From the NCBI GenBank assembly GCA_011800805.1, contig MPNW01000629.1, positions 1 through 32,922 on the forward strand: a DNA stretch of 32,922 nt, given 5' to 3'. The DNA comes from Hirudo medicinalis. Its lineage: Eukaryota; Annelida; Clitellata; Hirudinida; Hirudinidae. Positions 1-11,900 of the stretch are shown here, piece by piece; the stretch's first letter is position 1, and every line of letters begins with the position of its first letter. The notes beneath the pieces are model-generated. The model saw only the letters and a program-made list of their open reading frames with translations, had not been told where the DNA came from and did not search any database. Position numbers and translations under genes: made by a program.

Positions 1-52
1 ATCGATCATGTAACATATTAAACGTGCTTGCCAAACACCAATAATGAGAATT

Positions 53-107
53 ATGATGATGATGATGACGATGACGATGATGATGGCGACGGTGTTGGTG
101 ATGATGA

Positions 108-179
<72 letters not shown>

Positions 180-210
180 GGTAGTGGTTGTTGCTGTGGT
201 TGTTGTGTAA
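53..210. repeat. (GAT)n then (GTT)n microsatellite
   Basis: A GAT/GAC tract at about 53-110 passes directly into roughly twenty GTT units, ending in imperfect GTG/GCT variants. Confidence 0.95.
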
Positions 211-772
211 TTGTTGTTTGAATTTAAATTTTTTAACCGAATTTAAATAATAAACGGCTTTTAATTTCTAACAATTTCAGATTCCAAATGAGCCATCGAA
301 AAGATTTTGTCAAATGTTTGCCTTAGAATTTTATGGTCGAGTAAATTCTAATTTATTATTGAATTTTCAGACAAATTTGTTCAATTAAAACCAGGCAATA
401 TTTAAAACAGACTTTTAGGAGACCTTGTGTGACCTCGAAAGAATGGGGAAAATTCACGTGTGAATGAATTCACTCCGTGGTTCCATCTAGCGATGAATTG
501 TTGTTGAAATTCAATTTTGAAATAAAAAAAAATTTTTTAATCTAATTTTTAATGACGTCACCAATATCAGATAATAGTTGTCAAATAAGGGACACGCTCC
601 AGTGGACAGGAAAGAGTCGGTCGTGCGGAAAAATGTACTCATAACTCGCCCGGAAAGGTGGAATGCAATATATTCAATATATGCTTCCATGCAACACGTA
701 TCAATACTGATGCTGGAGACTTCAATTTTGATGTGATTCGAATTTGTGTTTTTAGAGTTCGTTAATTGATTA

Positions 773-1190
773 TCCATTCATCCAGCCGTCCGTTCATCTA
801 TCCATCCATTCATCCATCCATTCATTCATTCATCCAACCATCCATTCATCCAGCCGTCCATTCATCTATCCATTCATTCATCCATCCATTTATCCATCCA
901 TTCATCCATCCATCCATTCATCCATCCATCCATCCATCCATTCATCCATCCATCCATCCATTCATCCAGCCGTCCATTCATCTATCCATTCATTCATCCA
1001 TCCATTTATCCATCCATTCATCCATTCACCCATCCATCCATTCATCCATCCATTCAGCCATTCATTCATCTACCTATCATCCGTTCATAAATGCAAGTGA
1101 TCGTACATTCTCTCATTCATTCATTCATTCATCCATCCAGCCATTACATCCATGCACCTCCACGTGCATTTCCATTCACCAACTGGAAGT
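773..1190. repeat. Tetranucleotide array (CATC/CATT/CAGC variants)
   Basis: About 400 bp of ATCC/ATTC-type tetranucleotides. A longer block containing CCGTCCATTCATCTATCCATTC recurs near 786, 848 and 968, so there is higher-order duplication on top of the 4-bp period. Confidence 0.93.
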
Positions 1191-1487
1191 TCGCCTCTAA
1201 AATGTTCCCTTTCCTGACATTTTGGATCGTACGATACAAAGTCAATTAGGACCAGGGAAGGCCACCAAAAAACGAAAAACAAAAATAAAAAAAAACGGAT
1301 TCCCCATGGATGTACGAGCTAATGGAGGCATTGACGAATGCATTTTCCAATTGATGCATCGTGCATCAGGCTGAATGGACCGAGGAATGCATCGATGGTT
1401 GCAGTGCCACACGGATGCAGTGCTAGAGTGCCTTCCAATGCGTCGTGGATTGGATCCGTGGTGAATCATGCACGGACTGATGAGTTA

Positions 1488-1770
1488 AGTCGGAGGATGA
1501 ATGGATGCATGAATTCATGAATTCCTGGATGCGTGGATGCATTGATGAATGGATGCACGGTTTCATGGGTGGGCGCAGACAGATTGCTCTTCGTGATTTT
1601 GACTTCCTCTGAACGAGAGGAACTCTGTTCGATCAACGTGAAGTGAGAAATTTGAGATTAATAAAATGACAGATGACTGATGGACGGACGGATGGATAAT
1701 GGATAGATGGATGGATGGATGGATGGATGGATGGGCAGACGGATGGATGGACGGACGTACGGACGGACAA
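1488..1770. repeat. (TGGA)n tetranucleotide arrays
   Basis: Two clusters, about 1488-1560 (degenerate GGATGCATGAA type) and about 1675-1770 (GGAT/GGAC units with a pure ATGG core near 1705-1732). The repeat is the reverse complement of the TCCA array at 773-1190, so the two can pair as long inverted repeats. Confidence 0.9.
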
Positions 1771-2169
1771 ATGGAATCAAGTCGTTGAAAAGTCTTATCG
1801 TCAAGCTCAGCAAATCATCTGAACTCCAAACAATCTGTTTAGTCATCGCACGACAACCAAAAACAACCAAATACAAAAAAAAAAAATTACAAAAAAAGCC
1901 AAAACCCCCAGAATCCAAACCAATCGTATGGCGGTAATCCGAAAACACTGTCGAGCGATAATAAGACGAAATAAAGGGACACGAACCAAAGAACCAAAAC
2001 AACATCGTGGGCGACATTCCAGGGGACATGCCGTAAATTATTCCATTAAATCGGGAATGCGCTCCGTCATTCCCTCAAAGTGTGTGGCCTCCGAATTAGC
2101 TGGAGAATTAAAACATGTCACTTCTTGTCATACAGGAGACCGACTGACGACTGCATCTTGACAGGGAGA

Positions 2170-2410
2170 ATCTGTTCCTGGTCGGGTCGGTGTGGTCGGT
2201 GTGGTTGTTGTCGCTCAGGTTCACGGAGGTTGTTAGGCTTAGTACGACCTTTATGAGCTTGCTGGGGCTGAAGTCATCCCTATGAGGGCTAGGATTAGGA
2301 CCTGCGTCTCGCTTGGATTAACGCTCTATCCGTTAGCCACTGCTACGAGCTTGCCGAGGCTGTTGTCGCCCTTGTCGCTGCTGCCGTAACCCGAGTCGCT
2401 GCTGTTGCAA
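2170..2410 (-). mobile_element. Possible tRNA-derived SINE (A and B boxes on the minus strand)
   Basis: Read on the minus strand, an A-box-like TGGCTAACGG (2339-2330) is followed 27 bases later by a B-box-like GGTCCTAATCC (2302-2292). This matches the spacing of a tRNA promoter, and a non-tRNA body follows towards 2175. The B box differs from GGTTCRANNCC at two positions. There is no complete cloverleaf that I can fold, so a functional tRNA gene is unlikely. A SINE is the best guess, but copy number cannot be judged from one window. Confidence 0.35.
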
Positions 2411-2614
2411 TAGCGACGTGTTTTTTTTCTGGGTTTAAATTAGAATTTCTTCCAAACCAAAGTGAAGTTAACGAAGATTTACAAGTCACTGAAACTCGGT
2501 TGCTGAGGGGGGGTCACTTTACGACTTGGAGGGAAATTACTTTAAAAGTGCTGCTATTGTTGTTATTGTTGTTGCTCTTCAGAATATTACACATTACAAT
2601 TTAGCCTATCATTT

Positions 2615-2755
<141 letters not shown>

Positions 2756-3006
2756 CATCCCAATAAAGAATTCGTTAAAACAAAACAAAGCAGAAGAGAA
2801 ACAGTCGTCTCTTGCACAGGATCAACTTTCCAAGCAGACGATATTCTTCGAGCGGGAAAATGCGATTCTCAAGCGGTAACCCGAACATGAATGGGATGGC
2901 TGGCTGTTCATAATAACATCCGTTCGTCACCATGGTTATGAGGTGTAGGTGAACTTTGAACTCTACGACTCATGGCTTAACGGGATGAACTATTATTTAC
3001 AAAATA

Positions 3007-3070
3007 ATGATGATGATGATGATGATGACGACGACGACGATGATGATGACGATGATGGTGATGATGATCT
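3007..3070. repeat. (GAT)n/(GAC)n microsatellite
   Basis: Interrupted GAT and GAC trinucleotides. Confidence 0.9.
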
Positions 3071-3238
3071 TTGCTGCTGATGATGATTATGATTTTTTAA
3101 TTATGATTATTATAATATCAAATTTTGCATCCTAATTTCTGGATACAGAAAACAAAGTCCTCCAAATTGATGGAAATATTCAGGTACCACATGCAAACCA
3201 TCAGGTGTGAAACATTCCAGCTCATTGATAAGTACAGA

Positions 3239-3507
3239 ACGATCAATTATCACTCAATCATGATTGCAAATCAATCAATTATCACTCACTCGTAATCACG
3301 GATCAATCAATTATCATTCACTCATAGTCACGGATCAATCAATCATCACTAACTCATAACTGCAGATCAATCAATTATCATTCAACCATAATTACAGATC
3401 AATCAATTATCATTCAATCATAATTACAGATCAATCGATTATCATTCAATCATAATTACAGATCAATCAATTATCATTCAATCATAATTACAGATCAATC
3501 AATTATC
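3239..3507. repeat. 32-bp minisatellite, about 8.5 copies
   Basis: Head-to-tail copies begin GATCAATCAATTATCATTCA and end in ATCATAATTACA. The last four copies (from about 3366) are nearly identical. The leftmost copies are more diverged (CACTCACTCGTAATCACG variants), as expected if the right end was homogenised most recently. Confidence 0.92.
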
Positions 3508-3595
3508 AGGAGAAAATCCTTCAATGCGACCGACTAAACATGCAGAGCAAATGTGCGCCTCTCTAAGATCTGTTTTAAAGTAGTTTTCTTCCCAA

Positions 3596-3636
3596 CAACA
3601 GCAACGGCAACAACAACAGTAACAACATTTTTGTTG
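3596..3636. repeat. (CAA)n/(CAG) short microsatellite
   Basis: Interrupted CAACAACAG-type trinucleotides over about 40 bp. Confidence 0.8.
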
Positions 3637-3827
3637 TAATTTTGCTGGTTCAATAAAAATTATGTTAATTGATAAATTATTTATTAAATTTGTTGATTGC
3701 TTTACATCCCCCTTTCTAAAAATGGTATTAAGATTGTTATAAGAAGAAGGTGTTTTATATTGTGTATTGTGGTATTTTATATTATGTCTTAATCATACAG
3801 TTATGCAGAGGACATTAATAAAATACT

Positions 3828-3895
3828 AGTACTGCTACTGCCGCCGCTGCTGCTGCGGCTGCTGCTACTGCTATTGCTGCGGCTACTGCTAAGTA
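3828..3895. repeat. (GCT)n/(GCC)n microsatellite
   Basis: About 65 bp of interrupted ACTGCTACTGCCGCCGCTG-type trinucleotides, a GC-rich island in AT-rich surroundings. Confidence 0.88.
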
Positions 3896-4365
3896 GGTTG
3901 GCGAAATGGCTGGTGCCAAAACTAACGGCCAAAGAGTTGCCTTTAACCCGTCACTTGGACAACAATCACAATTACTAATACTGCGAGATTTCCTCAGGGG
4001 ATGAATTCAACTAAATGTTATCCATCAATAATCGTCAGAGAGAGACAAATGAAATACTTTTATTACGAATTTGTTACATTTAATCTGAAAATATGAGCAT
4101 ATTTATTTACATTTTAAGAAAAAAATTTTTTTTAAACAACTGAAAGAATCAATGTGATTTTTAAAAAATATTTGTCATCGGTTCATACGCATGCAACGTG
4201 AGTTAAGTAAATTTTACAATTATATAAATTATAAATTAACTATTATTATTATTATATAAATAGACATATTTGTATATTATATATAGACATGTATATATTA
4301 ATTATATATAACATATAATAATCCTGCTCATCATCATCATCATCATCATCGGAAGGAATTCATAC

Positions 4366-4886
4366 CTGGTGGACATGTGCATTTGGTCTCTGCACTCCTT
4401 TTCAGTCGTCCTCCACTTGGGTTCTGTTTTATTGGCTGTCGGGGATTAGGCAATATAATATTAATTTCAAATAAAATTGCATTATTAAGTCGATTAAAAT
4501 CAACATTGAAGACAAATGAGCCGTACGTTAACAAAAATATTTATAACATAAACTAAAAATATAATAATTCAAAATATTGTTGTGATTTTAAAAAAAAAAT
4601 CATGCCTTACATTTATTTCAAGGATGGAGGAAAACTTCTCATCAATCAAACGTATCGATTCCTCCTTATAGAAGGACAGTTGCTGATGGTAGTGTTGGAT
4701 GGAAAAGTGGATGTGAAAGTACAAGCAGCAGATCAACAGGAACATGAAGCCATGGGTGGCGAGGCACATTGTTGAACAAGGAACTTTCTTGCATTGGAAC
4801 CATCTGGTGGCTATCGGACGATCCTCCATTGTGGATCCTCCATCCACTGCGCTACTTTTTGATTCTTTGCCGAATAAAAACACCAT
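4366..4886 (-). CDS. 5' end of a type II transmembrane collagen-like gene (partial)
   Basis: Two minus-strand exons join in phase. The first runs from an ATG at 4829 (or an in-frame upstream ATG at 4886) to 4611 and ends at a good donor (AAT|GTAAGG). Counted from 4829 it gives 73 residues: a short head, a hydrophobic segment at about residues 24-44 (FMFLLICCLYFHI), then a charged helical stretch. The second exon, 4435-4366 (or starting at 4423), codes for about 23 residues containing the furin-type site RLKR and then CTCPP, ending in a split Gly codon at a strong donor (CCAG|GTATGA). Short head, membrane anchor, helical stalk, furin site and Cys-Pro-Pro-Gly is the known order in membrane collagens XIII/XXIII/XXV and gliomedin. 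No Gly-X-Y exon is visible at 1-4365, so the collagenous part would lie beyond the window. The start is uncertain: an acceptor-like CTTCTTCAG further upstream means an earlier exon may exist. The family call is inference from only two exons. Confidence 0.5.
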
Positions 4887-7800
4887 TGTCCAAGCTTTAC
4901 TTTGCAAACCCGCAAACTGAAGAAGTCATCGTCACGGAAAAGCAATTTCGAAGAAACGTTTTCAGAAACAAAGGAACGACAATAACGACATTCCCAAAGA
5001 CATGCGATAATGTGCGCTAACAAAATGTAATAATTATAACTCGCTATAATTTTCCATCCCTTCTCAAACGAAACCTCCTCAATAGCAGTCTCGCATCGAG
5101 TTTCTTAACCTGGAAAGCTTGTTTCCATCGAATACTCCTTGACTACGAGAAGTGGCTTGTTGCTTCGTTGAGTTGAAGAATTTAAGAGAGCTATCTGCCT
5201 CTTCTTCATTTGCCTGCATGTGGAAATCACATCAAAGTCCTACTTTTTACTTTTTACAGACTTGAAACAAACAAATCGACTTCAGATAAGTAATGAGTAA
5301 CTGTTACTCTTTCTGGCTGGTGGTCTCAGGTGATTGACAGGAGGAAGTAAATGTGATTCACAGAAACACTTAAACAGTTCAACGAGTATAAAAAAAAGAA
5401 TTAAATTAAACCCTAAATACATAAATCATTACGTAAAGATTTACAGTGATTTAACAGCAAGACGATTGCAAATGTTTGAAAAGAAATTGGACGTTCATAG
5501 CTGGGCATGGACTGAGGAGCAGAGGTGAGGTGAACAGTTGCTCAACTTGCTCAAGTAATTACTCGGTGATAAATTGGACTCCATAGCAGGAAATTTATTT
5601 CCGATTGTTTCAGGTAAACAGGAGTTGGAGATGGGATCGTGGCTGGTTCTCAATTCCCAGGAATGATGTTCGAGTGTCATGAAGAGGTTTCAATCATCCT
5701 TTCCGAATGCCCGTAACTATATTAAATAGGTATTTCAGATTTTGATAATAAATTTTAACAATAAGAATAATAATATTAATATAAAATTAATGCGCTAATA
5801 ATACTCTAAATAATAATATAATCGGTTTCTAAGTGTAGAATTCAACAATTGAAGGCAAGACGATCAGATATTATGACATCTTCCTCACAGGAGATTGCGT
5901 GCGATTTCCTTATCAGTATTAAGAACCGTCGATGCGTGAACGAAGCAAGCATCTGATGTTGAAGGGGATGTTTAAAATTACTTCCAAGATGGATTCCCTG
6001 CAATTCTCCAATGCCAGGCAACAAACATATCTTTCCAGAGATGATTTATAAATGTTTTGTTTTCCACCTTTTAAGAGCACCTGCTGTCATTCACTGGAAA
6101 ATTCGTTGCTGGATGTTGATGGAACACGGATGAATCCGGTTCAATTAGGTGCTCGGTGGACGGACTTGACGGACGCCATCCATGAATCGTGCAGTTGGGG
6201 ACAGAAGAAAAAATTATCAAACGTTACAAGGGGACCAGATGGCTGGTTTATGGTCGCAAGATAATCGAAGACTCGTGTTCCACGTCACGCAGATGGAGGC
6301 TCATTAGCATGTTTTCCTGGAAATCGCTTTTCCTCCGAAAACCTCGTTTCCGCCTTCTGTGCACGTGTCTCCCACTCGTCTGCTGTGATTTCATAAGCGG
6401 CATCAGTTGACGTTTTGGATTCCCAGTGTTTTCATGGACCAAACGCATTCTCCGAAACAAAAATATGTATAGGAGGGTAATTAGTAATTATTAATAAGGT
6501 AAAGAATTAAGAGATTATTGTTAAGGTAAAGAATATATCATTTTAATCTGAATTTTATTTGCATTTAAGTTATTTATTGCAATGAATTTACTTCATCTAA
6601 TGAAGTGTATATAATTTATTGATGCCTGTTCATATCGCTCCAGTGTCTGACTTTTCATTAGAAAGTGATAATGATAACGAATCCCAATCGTGATTATAGT
6701 GGCGTACGTTCAACCGAACTTCAAGATTAAATTTTCCTTGAAGACGAAAGATTTTAAGGCAACATGAAATCCGGCTGTGAAATCAGTGATGAATGCAACA
6801 AAAAGTCCCACAAAATGTTCAATCGCTAAAAAAAACGAACATTTCACTCGGAAAATCAAAACGAGTTTTCAAATTCGGATCGTTACCGTGGCAACAGATC
6901 CATCACGAAAGCAAATTTACGTCAAAATATGCAATCACTTAGCTATAAAATTCCTCTTCCTCTTTTTTTTTTGTTTTTAGCGAATAAAAGTTGCAAATAA
7001 ATCTGAGTTTTTGCGGAAGTTTTGTGCTGGGGAACACGTTCAATCAATGGACATTCGAACTGCTATCTCGCAAGGTCAGAAGGAACCTCGAATCCATCAA
7101 ACGAATTTACGTGACGCTCGTCTGCCTCGCTATAACCATCATCCATCATGGCCGCCATCATTGTTGTTGACGTTGTTTTTCCGTTTGTGTTGTTTGTTAT
7201 TTCATTATCTTTCGGTGGCGTTTGTTGGCATTTTGTTATTTATCTCCAAGAAAACAAATTTCGTTAGCACTTACAAGAAGAGCGATCAAATTAGGAAGAT
7301 GAAAATCACAGTGAAATTTTAAGGATCGCACACGTACAAAAGCTGCATCTTTTTAAAGAAACTGACCGCGACCACCCACCCTGATCTCCACTCGAGCGTT
7401 ACTCCGGTTTTGAAAGCCGAGGTCACTTGGTGTAGAAATGATAAGATTTTCTATCTCGGAATGTTTCACGAAAGGTCACCTATTTATCTGCTTGTCATTT
7501 TTCTGTTTTTTCTTGCTTCTCACCAAAAGTCAGAGGGCAGCAGGAATCGGGGGAGAGTGGAAAGATTGCCCAAATAATGTCCTTATTTAACAGATTTTCT
7601 TTTGACGTTTTAATGTTTTATTTCTGATTTAACTATCATAAGAGATCGAAATAATTATCCAATGCTTGTAATTGGCTTGCAGCACCATTATTTTTCCTCT
7701 TCCTCGGTGACATTTTGAAAATCATTCCAAGCAAGCCGATTACAAACATGCACAAAGCAGGTCTTTAGACTTGGAATTTATGAGACGTCTTCTGCTCGGC

Positions 7801-8870
7801 CTCATTTGCTGATCAATATACCTTCGTTGGCGGAGTTGTCTGCCTTGTTTATTTACGACGAACTAGTAATCATCATCATCATCAGAACAACGGCAATGAA
7901 TAATGTTGTTTCGTATCGAAAGGCTGTTTATCGCCCACAGATTATTCCTAGAATTAAAAATAACTCGAAATCGTAAACTTTACGAATGCATAAGGATTAA
8001 GTTCAGAGTGAAAGAAATTTCTTTCCGAGGAGAAACTTGAATCAAAATTGAGAGGTGGACTTAATGGAGTGAAGTGGCTTTAAATCTGCAGACGTTTTTC
8101 AGCAGCCGGTCTCAGAAGGGGTTCGCTCCTCCGGGACGGAAGACAAAAGATCATTTGAATCACTTCAGTTCGACAAATCGTGTGAAATACAATGTCTATG
8201 GTTTATCATTCAGAGGGCAGGTTTCCCATGAGTTTCAAAACAATATTTTCAAAACGATTTTTAATTATGGCGAATGTTGCCATTTATTTCAGATGTTAAA
8301 CGCTAGTCAGTTCTCATAATCATTTAGTGAGCACAATCGCGTTTCGAGGTTTTCACTGGCTGCCTTTATTTTATTTGAAATAACTGCCATGCTATTCACA
8401 TTGAGGCAAAGTTATTGGATTTGTGTCGAACGTGATAACGTCATCGACCGAGGACAAGCAATATAACGGAGGAACTTTTTCTGATTCCACAGATGTCGGC
8501 TTGTCAAGTTTCAGGAAAAAACTTTGAAAATTAGAATATTTAAAATTAATTCTCATAATTGGTATTCAACTACATGCAGAATTACTGTAACCTCAACTAT
8601 TTGTTAAAAACTAAGTTAATGTTTTGAGCCGTCAGGGACCGGAGATCGCAACGAAAGAGATAAAAATTCACGCAATTGCAAACGTTTTGATTGTCAGGTG
8701 CCTCGAATAATTGCTTAAAAAATCTTTTAAATCAAATATCTCTGAATAATTGCACAGACCGACGCACGATACCTACGAAGAATTTCCTCAAAGCTGGCCG
8801 CACGAACTGCTTTCAACATTGTTTCGTTGAGACCCGATGGGTGTTATGTCGTGTCACTAGAAATATTGGA
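4887..8870. other. Intergenic region between two divergent genes; no gene recognised
   Basis: About 4 kb between the minus-strand collagen-like gene and the plus-strand APP homologue. Open frames up to about 100 codons exist (7011-7322 plus, 6248-6460 minus) but show no recognisable domain, no convincing splice-bounded coding exon and no conserved motif. The promoters and any 5' untranslated exons of both genes should lie here. An AT-rich (AAT)n tract occurs at about 5740-5825. Confidence 0.6.
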
Positions 8871-8924
8871 ATGGATAAATATTTTTTTATACTCGTAATT
8901 TGCACGATTTTGAGGGGATTTGAG
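8871..8924 (+). CDS. APP: APP exon 1: signal peptide
   Basis: Eighteen codons: MDK, then a hydrophobic core YFFILVICTIL, then RGFE, a typical secretory signal length. It ends in phase 0 at GAG|GTAACT and is followed by a 96-bp intron. Confidence 0.88.
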
Positions 8925-11900
8925 GTAACTTAAAGCGGTTTCTGTGAATGTTTTTGGCATATTTATTTATATTTTAAAATACTGATAAATTTCGTTTAAG
9001 ATTATTTTTTAATATTCCAGGGTAAATTCCACCCGAAAATAATTGAAGATGAGCAGATGGTAGTGGCTTTTAAATGTGGCCATCCTAACGTTTACTTCAT
9101 GGATGGTTTATGGAAGAAAGATAAAGGATTTGTCTGTCCCAAAAACAACAATGAAATACTTAACTACTGCAAACATGTTAGTGTGTATTCTGTCGTTTTG
9201 CCATAGCTTATCTTAAAGGGATTAGTTTCTTTTACAATATTTTCTTTGATAAATTTTATTTAATGTAAGTGTTATCTCTATCACACAAAGGACATTCATT
9301 GTTCATTTGTGACATGAATGATGCCTGTTGGGAGATTATTCATTTCTTCCAACATAAATATTTAATGAGGTAAGACCATCTAGGGAGAAGCATGAAATGA
9401 ATGTTAGAATTGAATTTTTAATTAGGTACTCTTCAAAACAGATTTAGTAATTTGTTCAACTTCTAAATAAACATTGATGTGTTATTTCATAATCACAAAG
9501 CAAGATAATTTGTTAGTTTCATAAACAATTTATAAGTTTTGGCCAGAATATTTATGTGCCAGACATATTTCAGTCCACAAAAAATGTCTAAATGACAAAC
9601 CAACTCGTGCATTGGGAATTTTCAGGTGCAACTTGTGAAATTTAAAATGTCAGTTTCTCTGAAACTTATTTAAATTTCTTTCAAACGGTTTTGACATTTT
9701 ACGGTGATTTAGAACATGAATAAGCTTTAAAATATGAATATTTATTTCTGATATTGGTGCAGATGAATCACTGGTGAGTAAAGTATCGTAGCATAGGAGG
9801 TGTTGATGGAAAAGTGGGCTACACAATATCAGCTGTGGAATATCAATCCATTTTCAATACTGGGGTGTTGAGTTTCAACATGGCTCCTCCTCCTGTAGGC
9901 CATTTTGTTCACTTGCGGCTGTGTTGGAGCATTTTATGAGTACAAACTTTTTATGAGTGATACACAAACCGAAGAGCCTGTCCCGAATACACAATCAGTA
10001 TTACAAAGCCTACGATTGTTGCCATAACTTTCTTTAAAACATGAATCACAGCACGCTTGTCATGACAATACAATTGTGCTGCAGGCTGCTACCATGTTTT
10101 GGTAGTGAGCCTGAGCAGACATTTTGAGTCCTCTAATTGATTCATTAGTCGTTCAACTCATCCATATCATGCTTTTTATCTGCGCTTCCTCTTAGCTGGA
10201 GACGTCAGTAGGAGCAATTTGTCATCACATCTTGCTTCGTAATAGCTGTGGCAACTTTTGAAATGTTGCCGTAAATAGAGAAACGGTTGAAATTTCCTTC
10301 TCATGTAAAGCCCTGTGGTGTCATGTGAACTGGTTCAACCTTCTCAAAACTACTAGACGCCGCAATGTTTCGAATGCACGGAAATCCTACCCTGAGTAAT
10401 TAAATTTTTTTTGGCAGCAGACGTCGGATTTTTTTCCGTTAATAAAGTCCACTTTTCTTTCCGTATTTGATTCCTCTCGCGAGACACATCTTTTAAATTG
10501 AAGACATTTTGTTGAACTTAACTCTGATGTACAACTTGTGTGAGTTTCATCAATTTAATGTCCTCTGTCGTGGACTATTCGTCTTAGTTAATGCTCATAC
10601 CCGACGCGCGATTTTTTTAAAGAAAGCTCTCTTTCCGTGAATAATTAGAAATTCCGGAATGAGTAAATTCCGCTGGTGGAACTGCCCACAGACATTTTCT
10701 CCAGTCTTTATTTTCCACCCTTCTGGCACCTGCTATTTTCATTCTTTTCTTCTTTTTAAGAAAACAATTTTTCCTCGGACTCGGGTTGAAAACGTTCTGC
10801 AGGAATTCTTCTTTAAGCGGCCAGATATTTTCATTCCTTTGAGTACTGGAGTGCTTTACTTGAGGATGTAATCTCCACCACTGTTGACGAACCGGTCGTA
10901 TTACTGCCTCTTTTCGGATTGGGTTCTCATAGCCTTGAGACTGTTATAAGAAATTTTCTGAATACTTGAGAGCCTTCAATGAACGCAGCGAAACATGTAC
11001 TCCCTGATAAATGAAGTTTAGGCTCTGAATGAAATTTGATTGATCCAACGTGGACGTTCAAAATTATAATTTATGGTTAAAATTTATTCTTATTTTTAGA
11101 TTCTTAAAATTTTGTCGTTTAGACATTTCCAAGAGTTTTAAGAAATGCTTCAGACATCGATTGGAGACGGGCTGGGTTATTTAAGCTTGAGCTTCGGATA
11201 ATTTTTTGCTACCTGCTTCAGAAAATGAGCTCTCTGTTTCGCCTCAACTCCAATTGCACAGAATTATCGCATGAAGACGAATTCAATAACGCTCTGTTGC
11301 TTCCAAGCCATTTTGGCATTTCCCTAAACCTCTTGTTACGAGGCCATGAAATTTCTTACCCTGACGACCCTCTTTGGAATTAGTTTGAGTGCGGCCTCGG
11401 CATTGAGATCCGGTTCTGTGCTGTACGGGCTGATGGAATAAATGGAAATGGATGATGATATTTCCTGCCGTGCTCAATGTCCAGGAAGAGCGTCGTGGAA
11501 ACTACCATATTTTGTGGCTGGTCTCAACGCCTGGATTCCTTTCATTAGTGTCGACCGGTTTGCATTTTCCTCTTTCGTGCCTTTTCGAGTAAGAGCGAGT
11601 CCCGTGCGGGTGTCGGTTGTGATTTTGAGGATGGAAAAGTTGAAAGAGGAAGGAGGCCATTTGCAGAATTTCATTTGACTTCGGTTCGTTGGTCACAACC
11701 TTGTCATTTACTCTACCCGATAGAATTTCATTAGGCTTTTCGGAAGCCTCCCATTGGCATCGATGTTGGCTGCCAGTCTGTCGCGACTGTTCTTCGTCTC
11801 GTCGTCCTTATCTATCGGAACTCGAATCGTTATCGCTGTTGACGGTCGAACCCAGTCCTGTGAAACCGAGCTGACTGATGGCCTCATATTATCTGCCTGA

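Noticed and set aside
28..210. 60-codon frame of poly-Asp and poly-Val
   Set aside because: Pure translation of GAT/GTT microsatellite; no start context or homology.
766..1200. 144-codon plus-strand frame rich in Pro-Ser-Ile-His
   Set aside because: A 4-bp repeat stays open in a frame by chance (12-bp period translation); not a gene.
2290..2340. Functional tRNA gene on the minus strand
   Set aside because: Only A- and B-box-like motifs are present; I could not form acceptor, anticodon and T arms, and the B box is imperfect.
3239..3507. CRISPR-like array of 32-bp units
   Set aside because: No unique spacers; the repeats are directly adjacent, and the genome is an animal's.
6248..6460. 70-codon minus-strand frame with a basic patch (HRRRKRGFRRKS), considered as an upstream exon of the collagen-like gene
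   Set aside because: No convincing splice donor in phase with the membrane-anchor exon and no family motif.
7011..7322. 103-codon plus-strand frame with a hydrophobic stretch
   Set aside because: No recognisable domain, no splice or start support; the hydrophobic stretch comes from a T-rich region.
9750..10150. Possible processed pseudogene in APP intron 2
   Set aside because: Some phrases look less random than their surroundings, but no frame on either strand gives a recognisable protein.
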